A DNA stretch of 14,216 bases from JANNMJ01 sp031397815 (GCA_031397815.1 JANNMJ010000075.1:1-14216); one strand, 5' to 3'; counted from the stretch's first letter, positions 1 to 6,342 are shown. The notes: generated from the letters alone by a model not told the origin. Numbers and translations are program-made.

Positions 1-138
1 ACGTACCCGGCACCGTCTCGGTGCCGGTGGTTGAGCGCTGATTGGCCTAAGCAGCTCCGGCACCGAGACGGTGCCGGGTACGTAGGCTGGCAGGTCAAGA
101 GACCTGCGAATACCCGACACGGGGCTGGAGCCCCGCGT
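1..138. repeat. Family 1 palindromic intergenic repeat, copy 1 (left part missing)
   Basis: Bases 1-27 and 57-83 are a perfect 27-bp inverted repeat separated by 29 bp. Each arm is itself a hairpin, CCGGCACCG / CGGTGCCGG around a 3-nt loop. Two further hairpins follow: CAGGTC-AAGA-GACCTG at 91-106 and CGGGGC-TGGA-GCCCCG at 120-135. A homologous element in the opposite orientation lies at 8867-9043; the reverse complement of the spacer here matches that spacer in its conserved parts (AGCT....CCAATC....CAACCA). The left half of this copy would lie before base 1. No coding function; the open frame through it upstream of the hydrolase is judged spurious. Confidence 0.85.
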
Positions 139-201
139 CAAATACGGCGAGGCTCACTCACTCTCTACCGAACTGTCCGCGCTACGGTGCGTATTTTGGG
201 T

Positions 202-963
202 ATGCAACCCACGCTCGTTCTCCTTCACGGCTTCCCCTTCGATTCCAGTATCTGGCGGGAAGTCACCGCATTACTGCCGCCCGACCTCGGTGATATTCTG
301 ACGCCTGATCAACCCGGTTTCGGGGGGACGGCGGCGCCGACTGATTTCAGTTTAGACGCGCAGGCCGAGTGGCTCGATGCGTATCTGACGGGGCATCAGG
401 TGAAAAAAGCCGTGTTGGCAGGCCACTCAATGGGCGGCTACCTCGCGCTGGCTTATGCGGCGCGGTATCCGCAGAAAGTGGCGGGTTTGGCGCTGATTCA
501 TTCCACCTCGGCGGCCGATTCAGTGGAGAAGCAGCAGAGCCGGAACGAGCAAATCGCGCATTTGGAAGCGAATGGGGCGCGGCGGCTGGTGCCGAAGCTG
601 ATTGAGCCGCTGATCGGGCCGAAGCACGCGGCGCGATTGGCTGGACCGATTGCAGAGTACGTGGCCCGCGCCGCCGCGCTGCCAACTGCCACGCTAGCGG
701 GCACCATCGGCGCCCTGCGTGACCGCCCCGACCGTGCCGATGTTTTACGGAACGCCACTTTTCCGGTCCTGATTCTGGCCGGAACGCACGACCCCGTAGT
801 GCCGCCCGACGCCGCCCGCGCACAGCAGGCGCTCGTGGAAAAAGGCGCGCAACTCGTGGAAGCGGCCGATTCGGGGCATATGGCGATGCTCGAAGAACCG
901 GCGGTGGTGGCAGAGGCGCTGGGCGACTGGATGCAGTCGATTACGAAAGGCCGTACTGCTTGA
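202..963 (+). CDS. Alpha/beta-fold hydrolase
   Basis: A 253-residue single-domain alpha/beta hydrolase, probably a cytoplasmic esterase or lipase-like enzyme; the substrate cannot be told from sequence. The oxyanion-hole HGF is at residues 9-11, the nucleophile elbow GHSMGG places Ser76, and the other triad members are probably Asp197 (GTHDPVVPP) and His226 (DSGHMAML). A helical cap lies roughly at 105-180. The frame stays open upstream to base 31, but that part is translated palindromic repeat, and family members normally begin just before the first strand (MQPTLVLLHG), so ATG 202 was chosen; GTG 187 is an alternative. Its last 23 bases overlap the 3' end of the convergent cupin gene. No promoter of the TAnnTTTG type was recognised upstream. 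Confidence 0.9.
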   Translation: MQPTLVLLHGFPFDSSIWREVTALLPPDLGDILTPDQPGFGGTAAPTDFSLDAQAEWLDAYLTGHQVKKAVLAGHSMGGYLALAYAARYPQKVAGLALIHSTSAADSVEKQQSRNEQIAHLEANGARRLVPKLIEPLIGPKHAARLAGPIAEYVARAAALPTATLAGTIGALRDRPDRADVLRNATFPVLILAGTHDPVVPPDAARAQQALVEKGAQLVEAADSGHMAMLEEPAVVAEALGDWMQSITKGRTA

Positions 964-1564
964 CGATAGCGTCGCGTTCGGCGTAGGCGGTGGCGGTGTG
1001 GACCACCCCGAACTTTCGGGTGAGCGCCGCGATTTCCTTTTGCTTGGCTTCCGACCCACTCGGGAAGCCTTTTTCGGGGGTAAGCTCGTGGAAGATTCTT
1101 TCCAGATACTCCTCGAACGGCTGATTGAAATACATATCAATGAAGTGCAGGGGCTGGTCGGAGGCGTTCCAGAAGGTGTGCTTGAGCAGCCGGGGGCGCA
1201 GGTGCCAGCCACCAGCGGGCACTTCCACGACCGCATCGCCGACGAGGACGCTCGCGGTGCCTTCGAGCACCAGCATCAGCTCATCCAGCTCCAGATGATG
1301 ATGCGGCGACGGCCCCATCTTCTTGGGCGCCACCGCACACTCGACACTCGAAAACAGCCCATTCGTCATCCCCGACCGCACGCGCACCCGGATGTCCATC
1401 CCGCCTTTGGGGTCGAGGGGCGCTTCCGCAGGAATCAGCACCGGGGCGAGCGGCGCCTGACCGGCCGGGTGCCCCGCCGGGTTGAGCGCGACTGCGTCGG
1501 TTGGCGCAACGAGGCCGTAGGCGGCCAGCAAGCCCGTTTGCCATAAGAAGTCACGACGTTCCAT
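941..1564 (-). CDS. Cupin-domain protein with Tat-like signal
   Basis: A 207-residue protein with one cupin barrel. The N-terminus begins MERRDFLWQTG, a twin-arginine-like motif (RRDFL) followed by a short hydrophobic stretch to about residue 27, so it is probably exported folded. Cupin motif 1 is visible at residues 84-102 (GPSPHHHLELDE...G, likely metal ligands His88, His90, Glu95) and motif 2 at 109-132 (...PAGGW...KHTFWN, His129). A C-terminal extension of about 60 residues (FNQPFEEYLERIF...) follows, as in small cupin proteins annotated simply as 'cupin domain-containing'. No reaction can be assigned. It starts 44 bp after the stop of the upstream delta-60 gene on the same strand, so co-transcription is possible. 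Its last 23 bases overlap the convergent hydrolase. Confidence 0.85.
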   Translation of the reverse strand: MERRDFLWQTGLLAAYGLVAPTDAVALNPAGHPAGQAPLAPVLIPAEAPLDPKGGMDIRVRVRSGMTNGLFSSVECAVAPKKMGPSPHHHLELDELMLVLEGTASVLVGDAVVEVPAGGWHLRPRLLKHTFWNASDQPLHFIDMYFNQPFEEYLERIFHELTPEKGFPSGSEAKQKEIAALTRKFGVVHTATAYAERDAIVKQYGLS

Positions 1565-1608
1565 TTTTCGGTTTTATTGAAAGTGATGGGAAGATTGAGG
1601 CAGCGCCT

Positions 1609-3201
1609 TTACCGCATCAAGCGCATCGTCAGGCGGCCTTGCGCCGAGGTCAGATGAATGAAGTAAAGCCCGGCCGGAGCGGCGGCCAGCTCTCTGAGCG
1701 GCAGCGTGTACTCGGTGGCGGTGGGCGTTTGGCGGTCGGGCGGTCCGGCGGAAAAAGTGAGTACCCGCCGTCCGGTCGCATCCAAAACTTCCCCCTGAAT
1801 CGGCCCCGGCTGAGCGAGCGCCACCCGCAACGTGCTGGCTTCGGTCAAAGGCACGGGCGATACTGATACTTGGCACCGTTGAAAGCCGGTTGCGGGCGCG
1901 GTTTCGTCAGAAAGCCCCGTTACACTGGCCGACGTCAGGCGCATGAGCGCAAAATCGGTCGGGTTGCCCTGAATATCTTCCGAACCCCCGACGAAAACCG
2001 GCTTGCCGTCGGCTTGAAAAGCCATATCCTGAATCTCACTGCGGTAGGCGCCCATCGTCGCGACGAGCTTCCCGGCGGCACCGAACGAGGCATCGAGCGC
2101 CCCGGTGGTGGTGTAACGCGCGACGGCAAAATGGACCAGCCCGTTCATCCCGACCGTATAGCCAGAGCCGGCCAGCAGAATCTTGCCGTTGGGCTGCAAG
2201 CCCAGGGCGTAGGCGTGGTCCTGAAAATTCCCGAAATCGGTAACGGTATACCCCGCCGTGCCGAACGTGTTATCAATCGCGCCGGAAGCGGTGTAGCGCA
2301 CGAGCGCGAAATCACCGACGACGTGACCACCCGCCACCAGCTTTCCGTCCGGCTGCCGCGCCACGCAGGTCAGCTTGTTATCGGCGTTCGCGGTGCGCGT
2401 GCTCACCGTCTTGCCGCCCGTACCGAAGCTCGTATCGAGGGTGCCGCTGGCGGTCAGGCGGCAGATGCCGAACCGTGTGTTGCCTTGGTTATCGAAGCTT
2501 TCGCCGACGATGACCACCTTGCCGTCGGGTTGCAGAAGCGCATCGCGGCCTTGGTCGCGGCCGGGGCCCATCGCAATCAATGCTTTCCCGGCCGTCCCGA
2601 AAGCCGCATCTACCGCCCCGGATGGCAGGAAACGAGCGGCGGCAAAATCGAAGCTGGTGCCACTGTACGCGAAACCGGTGGCGACAATCTTCCCATCCGG
2701 CTGCACGAGAATGCGGTTAATCGTGGACCCATTGCCAGCGCCGAACGAGAAGCTCACCCGCCCCGTCGAGTTGAACGTGGCATCGGGCTGCCCATTCGGC
2801 AGCAAGCGCAAGAGCGCGTAATCGCCGTTCCCTTGCCCGCCGAGCAACAACTTCCCGTCGGGTTGCACCGCTACCGCGAAACACTCCTCGTACGAGAAGC
2901 CGAAATTGAAAATCTGGACTCCGCTCACCCCGAACGTGGGGTCGAGCTGACCGCTTGGCAGGTAGCGCGTCACGACCCAGTCGGTGTTCGAGCCATACGT
3001 GCCCGCCACTACTATTTTCTGGTCGGCCTGAATCGCGACGGCGGTCCCGTAAGCCCCTAAAAAGCCGAACGAGGTGTAAGCCTTACCGGCCGTCCCGAAG
3101 CTACCATCGGGTAGTAGGGCTTGGGCTTGGACTGGCGCGGGGAGCGTCAGCAAAAACGCCTGAACGATGACAATGACGAGAGGTAATACTGGGATACGCA
3201 T
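1609..3201 (-). CDS. Delta-60 repeat protein with type IX secretion sorting domain
   Basis: A 530-residue secreted protein. Residues 1-27 form a signal peptide (MRIPVL... hydrophobic core ...VQAQA). The body is seven delta-60 repeats of about 55 residues, each carrying a QxDGK-hydrophobic-G core (QADQKIVVAG, QPDGKLLLGG, QPDGKIVATG, QPDGKVVIVG, QPDGKLVAGG, QPNGKILLAG, QADGKPVFVG), each preceded by an 'SGxLDxxFG' strand; this family is predicted to form a beta-propeller. The last ~80 residues look like a type A T9SS C-terminal sorting domain (VSVSPVP...GEVLDATGRRV...LAAAPAGLYFIHL...RLMR), so the protein is likely taken across the outer membrane by the Por system and released or anchored. ATG 3201 was chosen over GTG 3213 because it puts the signal peptide at the very N-terminus. 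Function unknown, perhaps adhesion or binding. Confidence 0.9.
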   Translation of the reverse strand: MRIPVLPLVIVIVQAFLLTLPAPVQAQALLPDGSFGTAGKAYTSFGFLGAYGTAVAIQADQKIVVAGTYGSNTDWVVTRYLPSGQLDPTFGVSGVQIFNFGFSYEECFAVAVQPDGKLLLGGQGNGDYALLRLLPNGQPDATFNSTGRVSFSFGAGNGSTINRILVQPDGKIVATGFAYSGTSFDFAAARFLPSGAVDAAFGTAGKALIAMGPGRDQGRDALLQPDGKVVIVGESFDNQGNTRFGICRLTASGTLDTSFGTGGKTVSTRTANADNKLTCVARQPDGKLVAGGHVVGDFALVRYTASGAIDNTFGTAGYTVTDFGNFQDHAYALGLQPNGKILLAGSGYTVGMNGLVHFAVARYTTTGALDASFGAAGKLVATMGAYRSEIQDMAFQADGKPVFVGGSEDIQGNPTDFALMRLTSASVTGLSDETAPATGFQRCQVSVSPVPLTEASTLRVALAQPGPIQGEVLDATGRRVLTFSAGPPDRQTPTATEYTLPLRELAAAPAGLYFIHLTSAQGRLTMRLMR

Positions 3202-3364
3202 GGGGTCAGACACGCTAAAAGCGAAAGCGAGCGGCGGCTTTGCGTGCTGACAAAACTCTCCTTTTCGGGTGCCTGCCTACTATCCCCAAATCGGGGGAGC
3301 GGGCTTGCCCGCGCAACCCCACCCCGGTGCTTGCAGTTGAAGGCCGATTAGATACCCGTTCCCT

Positions 3365-4342
3365 ATGCCCACCACGCTTCTTCTGCCCCCGCCGCGCCCG
3401 CGCCGGACGACCGGACCGCAAACCGAGTTCGATGTGGTGATCGTGGGCGCCGGGTCGGCGGGACTGAGCGCCGCGCTCACGCTGGGCCGGGCGTGCCGAC
3501 GGGTGCTGGTGTGCGACGGCGGGCCGCCGCGCAATGCGCCGTCCCCGGCAGTTCACGCGTTTTTCACCCGCGACGGCACCCCGCCCGCCGAGCTGCTCAA
3601 AATCGGGCGCGACCAGCTCAAGCCGTATGAATCGGTGCAGATTCGGGCGGTTCGTATCACCGGCATCACCCGGCAGCGCGGCCATTTCAGTCTGACGGCC
3701 GTGGCGGCTTCCGATGAAGGCCCGGCGGTGGCGGTCACGGCGCGGCGCGTGCTGCTGTGTACGGGCGTTCTGGACGAGCTGCCGCCCCTGCTCGGCGCCC
3801 GCGAGCTGTGGGGGCGCGGGGTGCTGCACTGCCCGTATTGCCACGGCTGGGAAGTGCGCCAAAAGCCGCTGGCGGTGTACGGGCGCGGCAAAATCGGCTA
3901 CGGACTGTCGCTGCTGGTGAGCCGTTGGAGCGAAGATGTGGTGCTGCTTACCGACGGGCCGAGCGGCCTCAGCAAGCACGCCGTGAGCAAGCTGCGGGCG
4001 CAAGGCGTGCGGATTTGCTCCGACGAAATCGCCGAGTTAGTCGGCACCCCGAGCGGCGACTTACGCCACGTCCTCTTCAAAAGCGGTCAGAAACTCCCCC
4101 GAACCGCCCTTTTCCTGCACGCCGAACAGCATCAGCGTTCCGAGCTGGCCGTGCAGCTTGGCTGCCGCATCACCCAAACCGGCGCCGTCTGGACCGACAA
4201 AAACGGCCAAACCAGCCAACCCGGCGTATACGCCGCCGGCGACCTCGACCCCGGCCCCCAGCAGGCCATCATTGCGGCGGCGGAAGCGTCGTGGGCGGCC
4301 ATTAAGCTCAACGAGGCGCTCACCAAAGAAGAATGCCGCTGA
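3365..4342 (+). CDS. Thioredoxin-reductase-like NAD(P)/FAD oxidoreductase with CPYC motif
   Basis: A 325-residue flavoprotein of the two-Rossmann class II (thioredoxin reductase-like) fold. The FAD-binding GxGxxG is GAGSAG at residues 28-33, the redox-active CxxC is CPYCHGWE with Cys156 and Cys159, the NAD(P) motif is GRGKIG at 173-178, and the FAD C-terminal motif is GVYAAGD at 287-293. The HCPYCHGWE form of the active site marks the thioredoxin-reductase-like group that lacks a dedicated thioredoxin and includes dithiol oxidases of the GliT/DepH type; whether this one reduces or oxidises a disulfide is not decidable here. A proline/arginine-rich 20-residue N-terminus precedes the first strand and may be partly non-native. 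It is divergent from the delta-60 gene across 163 bp, which contain a small GCGGGC-TT-GCCCGC hairpin at 3299-3312 and no clear promoter. Confidence 0.88.
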   Translation: MPTTLLLPPPRPRRTTGPQTEFDVVIVGAGSAGLSAALTLGRACRRVLVCDGGPPRNAPSPAVHAFFTRDGTPPAELLKIGRDQLKPYESVQIRAVRITGITRQRGHFSLTAVAASDEGPAVAVTARRVLLCTGVLDELPPLLGARELWGRGVLHCPYCHGWEVRQKPLAVYGRGKIGYGLSLLVSRWSEDVVLLTDGPSGLSKHAVSKLRAQGVRICSDEIAELVGTPSGDLRHVLFKSGQKLPRTALFLHAEQHQRSELAVQLGCRITQTGAVWTDKNGQTSQPGVYAAGDLDPGPQQAIIAAAEASWAAIKLNEALTKEECR

Positions 4343-4361
4343 CCGCCGGGGCCAATGAGCT

Positions 4362-4369
4362 TACTTTCG
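4362..4369 (+). promoter_or_regulatory. Probable -7 box for guaD (TACTTTCG)
   Basis: TACTTTCG matches the Bacteroidota -7 consensus TAnnTTTG at seven of eight positions. It sits in the 41-bp gap after the flavoprotein gene, about 15-40 bp before the candidate start codons of the deaminase. No TTG -33 box was found at the usual distance. The same variant occurs before the SirB1-like gene. Confidence 0.4.
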
Positions 4370-4383
4370 CTTTACAGTAATTG

Positions 4384-4872
4384 ATGTTGATGATGACGAC
4401 GACGATGACGCACGAAGACTTTATGCGCGAAGCCATCCGGCTTTCCGTCGAGAATGTGGCGCGGGGTGGTGGCCCGTTCGGCTGCGTGATTGTGAAAGAC
4501 GGGCAGATTGTGGCGCGCGGCTTCAACCAAGTCACCTCTTCCCTCGACCCCACCGCCCACGCCGAAGTAGACGCTATCCGCAAAGCCTGCGCCGCGCTCA
4601 ACACCTTCCAGCTCGACGGTTGCGACCTATACACGTCCTGCGAGCCGTGCCCGATGTGCCTCGGCGCCATCTATTGGGCACGCCCGGCCCGCGTGTTCTA
4701 CGGCAACACCAAGCAAGACGCCGCCGCCATCGGCTTCGACGACCAGTTCATCTACGAGGAATTGGATAAGCCCCTCCCCGCCCGCGCCATCCCCATGACG
4801 CCCCTGCTCCGCGAGGAAGCGTTGGCAGGGTTTGAAGCGTGGTCAGCAGCGGACGGGCGGACGGAGTATTAG
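4384..4872 (+). CDS. guaD: Guanine deaminase
   Basis: A 162-residue zinc-dependent deaminase of the cytidine-deaminase superfamily, closest in pattern to the short bacterial guanine deaminases (Bacillus subtilis GuaD type), which convert guanine to xanthine and ammonia in the cytoplasm. The zinc site is His59 in TAHAEVDAIRKAC plus Cys89 and Cys92 in TSCEPCPMCLGAIYWARP; Glu61 is the proton shuttle. Also GuaD-like are GFDDQFIYEELDKP near 117-130 and the C-terminal ...EAW.....TEY, which forms part of the active site in that family. Cytosine or tRNA adenosine deaminase is less likely given that tail. The start is uncertain: ATGs at 4384, 4390, 4393 and 4405 are all in frame within an ATG/ACG trinucleotide run, and 4405 (MTHEDF) best matches the usual family start. 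Confidence 0.92.
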   Translation: MLMMTTTMTHEDFMREAIRLSVENVARGGGPFGCVIVKDGQIVARGFNQVTSSLDPTAHAEVDAIRKACAALNTFQLDGCDLYTSCEPCPMCLGAIYWARPARVFYGNTKQDAAAIGFDDQFIYEELDKPLPARAIPMTPLLREEALAGFEAWSAADGRTEY

Positions 4873-4900
4873 GAGGGGCGTGTACCGGAGCGGGCGTGAA

Positions 4901-4995
4901 CCGGGGTAGTCGGCGCGGCGCGTGGCCCGGGGTAGTCGGCGCGGCGCGTGGCCCGGGGTAGTCGGCGCGGCGCGTGGCCCGGGGTAGTCGGCGCA
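4901..4995. repeat. 26-bp tandem repeat, about 3.5 copies
   Basis: Three identical 26-bp units start at 4901, 4927 and 4953 (each CCGGGGTAGTCGGCGCGGCG followed by CGTGGC), and a fourth, diverging unit starts at 4979 and runs into the family 2 repeat. The array begins 28 bp after the guaD stop. The open frames across it are low-complexity and judged non-coding. Confidence 0.9.
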
Positions 4996-5098
4996 AAGCG
5001 CCGCCAACCCCGGGCTGTGGAAAAGAACCCCGTTGGGGTTCGCATTAGGCAATCAATCGGGGAACCCCAACGGGGTTCTTCTCCAAAGCCCGGGGTTG
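4978..5098. repeat. Family 2 palindromic intergenic repeat, copy 1
   Basis: The core is a 37-bp inverted repeat, 5005-5041 against 5062-5098, with two mismatches and a 20-bp spacer. Inside each arm is a 17-nt hairpin, GAACCCC-GTT-GGGGTTC at 5025-5041 and its inverse GAACCCC-AAC-GGGGTTC at 5062-5078. A further hairpin, GGCGC-AAA-GCGCC, lies at the left edge. Bases 4978-5079 match 14115-14216 at 98 of 102 positions in the same orientation. It fills the middle of the 336-bp gene-free stretch (4873-5208) between the convergent guaD and SirB1-like genes. Confidence 0.9.
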
Positions 5099-5126
5099 AT
5101 TTTTGATAAAAAATCTACCCCGGGCT
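5087..5126. terminator. Long hairpin between convergent genes, possible bidirectional terminator
   Basis: AGCCCGGGGT (5087-5096) pairs with ACCCCGGGCT (5117-5126), and inside it GATTTTT pairs with AAAAATC around a GATA loop; the only break is one T-T mismatch, giving 17 pairs. It lies between the 3' ends of guaD and the SirB1-like gene. There is no T-run after the stem on either strand, so intrinsic termination is uncertain. The left strand can pair instead with 5005-5016, so two folds exclude each other. Confidence 0.4.
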
Positions 5127-5184
5127 ACGCGCTGGCTACGCGCTGGCTACGCGCCGGCCACACGCCGGCCACACGCCGGCCACA
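5125..5184. repeat. 11-bp tandem repeat, about 5.5 copies
   Basis: Five 11-bp units run from 5125: CTACGCGCTGG twice, CTACGCGCCGG once, CCACACGCCGG twice, then a partial CCACA. On the opposite strand the first units read GCGCGTAGCCCGGGGTAG across the junction, resembling the 26-bp array on the left side, so the two arrays flank family 2 copy 1 as a rough outer inverted repeat. Ends 24 bp before the SirB1-like stop codon. Confidence 0.85.
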
Positions 5185-5208
5185 ATACGTCAAACCACAA
5201 TCCCCCCC

Positions 5209-6117
5209 CTACTCCTCCCCATCCTCACCACCTTCATCTTCTTCTGACTCAGGCGGCGCGATGCGCTCCTCGCCGAGCACATCGAGCAGGAGGTTGACTT
5301 CGATGACTTTATCCGGCTCGTTGAGTTTCTCGAAGGAAAGGGCGAGGTTGCGGAAGGCGCGACGGACGATATCAATCGGCGCGCACGGCTCGAAATAGAG
5401 GTCGGCGGGTGGGAGGCCGAGCTGCTGGACGTAGTTCGCGACGTCCTCGCGGGTGAGGAGGAGGCCGCGGTTATAGGCGTTGATGTAGAACTGCGCTTCA
5501 CCGGAACCGGCGCCTTGGGCGGGTTTCCAGGTGAGGATGAACAGGTTCGGCAGGTTCACGCCGTGAATCGGCATTCCGAGGCGACGCGCCAATAGCAGAT
5601 AAATCACGCACAGCGTCAGCGGATTACCCCGACGGCTCTCCAACACCCGGCTCAGCGCGGAGTTGGCGGGCGAGTGGAAATTCTGAGTATTCGCCGAGAA
5701 GCGCGCCTGCCGGAAGAGCACGTAATTCAGGGCTTTTACTTGGTCGAAGGGGTGCAGGTCGGGCCGGAGCATCACCCACGCCTCGTAGTAATACTCGTCG
5801 AGGGCGCGGTGAAGGGCGGGGAGGTCGGCGTCGGGGTATTGATACTGATTGACGAGCCACATGCCTTCGAGGAGGTCGGTGGCGCCGCCTTCTTTCCACG
5901 CCGCAAGCCGCCGTTGCAAGCCCTCGAATTGCAGCCGATGCACCAACTCTTCGAGGCGGTGCTGCTCTTCGGGGTCGAGGGAAGACTCCCAGATTTCCTC
6001 CACCACCGGAATCACCGCCTCCCCCAACGACGCAAGCCGCTGATGAACGTGCAGCGCAACTTCCGGGTCGGAGTCGTCGAGGAGAGAGAGCAGGGCTTTG
6101 ATTTCAGCAGTCGTCAT
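5209..6117 (-). CDS. SirB1 / transglutaminase-like protein with acidic tail
   Basis: A 302-residue cytoplasmic protein with no signal peptide. Residues 1-75 are helical and look like HEAT-type repeats (LLSLLDDSDPEVALHVHQRL...). Residues ~80-200 carry the SirB1-type transglutaminase-like domain, best seen in VLESRRGNPLTLC and LARRLGMPIHGVNLPNLFIL. In many SirB1 proteins the last motif reads GVNLPGHFLV; here the His is replaced by Leu, and Cys170 is not at an obviously conserved site, so it is probably not a peptidase. Residues 240-285 resemble the TPR-like C-terminal part of the family. The tail 290-302 is almost entirely Glu/Asp/Gly. An eight-C run lies right at the stop codon (5202-5209) but does not affect the frame. 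Exact role unknown. Confidence 0.85.
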   Translation of the reverse strand: MTTAEIKALLSLLDDSDPEVALHVHQRLASLGEAVIPVVEEIWESSLDPEEQHRLEELVHRLQFEGLQRRLAAWKEGGATDLLEGMWLVNQYQYPDADLPALHRALDEYYYEAWVMLRPDLHPFDQVKALNYVLFRQARFSANTQNFHSPANSALSRVLESRRGNPLTLCVIYLLLARRLGMPIHGVNLPNLFILTWKPAQGAGSGEAQFYINAYNRGLLLTREDVANYVQQLGLPPADLYFEPCAPIDIVRRAFRNLALSFEKLNEPDKVIEVNLLLDVLGEERIAPPESEEDEGGEDGEE

Positions 6118-6133
6118 AGTTGAACGCTAACAT

Positions 6134-6141
6134 CGAAAGTA
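6134..6141 (-). promoter_or_regulatory. Probable -7 box for the SirB1-like gene (TACTTTCG)
   Basis: Read on the minus strand the box is TACTTTCG, one mismatch from TAnnTTTG, about 16 bp before the ATG at 6117, so the leader would be roughly 10 nt. The TAC half lies inside the outer end of the tandem hairpin repeat that begins at 6139 and the TTCG half outside it, so the repeat junction forms the box. Confidence 0.4.
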
Positions 6142-6342
6142 CTCCCACGAATTTCAGAGATTTGAACACGAATTCTTGCAAGATAAAATTCGTGTTCAAA
6201 TTCTTGGAATTCGTGGAAAATAGTTCTCTTACGTCTGAAGGTACTCCCACGAATTTCAGAGATTTGAACACGAATTCTTGTAAGATAAAATTCGTGTTCA
6301 AATTCCTGAAATTCGTGGGAAATAACTCTCTTACGTCTGAAT
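6139..6342. repeat. Tandem duplication of an AT-rich 102-bp hairpin unit
   Basis: Two units, 6139-6240 and 6241-6342, both start GTACTCCCACGAATTTCAGA and end TTACGTCTGAA/G. Each contains a long inverted repeat: in unit 2, 6246-6276 pairs with 6289-6319 (31-nt arms, two mismatches, 12-nt loop); unit 1 pairs less perfectly (6144-6174 with 6187-6217). The units are strikingly AT-rich against GC-rich surroundings. On the minus strand they follow the carboxylase stop codon, whose last codons and TAA lie inside unit 2. Arms recur internally as GAATT-CGTG elements. The hairpins may stabilise the mRNA 3' end; there is no T-run for termination. Confidence 0.92.

Noticed and set aside
31..201. N-terminal extension of the alpha/beta hydrolase
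   Set aside because: It is translated family 1 palindrome; the fold starts at the ATG at 202.
187..202. TATTTTGG before the hydrolase ATG as a -7 box
   Set aside because: It ends three bases before the ATG, which would put the transcription start inside the coding region, and it misses the TTTG consensus.
1870..3060. 396-codon open frame on the plus strand
   Set aside because: It is antisense to the delta-60 gene, with repetitive Arg/Gly-rich sequence mirroring the repeats; no recognisable domain.
3215..4003. 262-codon open frame opposite the flavoprotein gene
   Set aside because: Antisense, His/Arg/Gln-rich, no domain; the plus strand carries all flavoprotein motifs.
4843..5052. Short open frames with NPNGVLFHSPGLAAL in family 2 repeats (also 13995-14189)
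   Set aside because: The peptide is a translation of the palindromic repeat and appears at both copies; no start signal or domain.
5202..5209. Eight-C run at the SirB1-like stop as a phase-variable tract
   Set aside because: The tract lies in the stop codon's last base and beyond, so length change would not alter the protein.
6104..6301. Small open frames through the AT-rich hairpins
   Set aside because: They encode the same peptide twice because of the duplication, on both strands, and follow the inverted repeat rather than any coding pattern.
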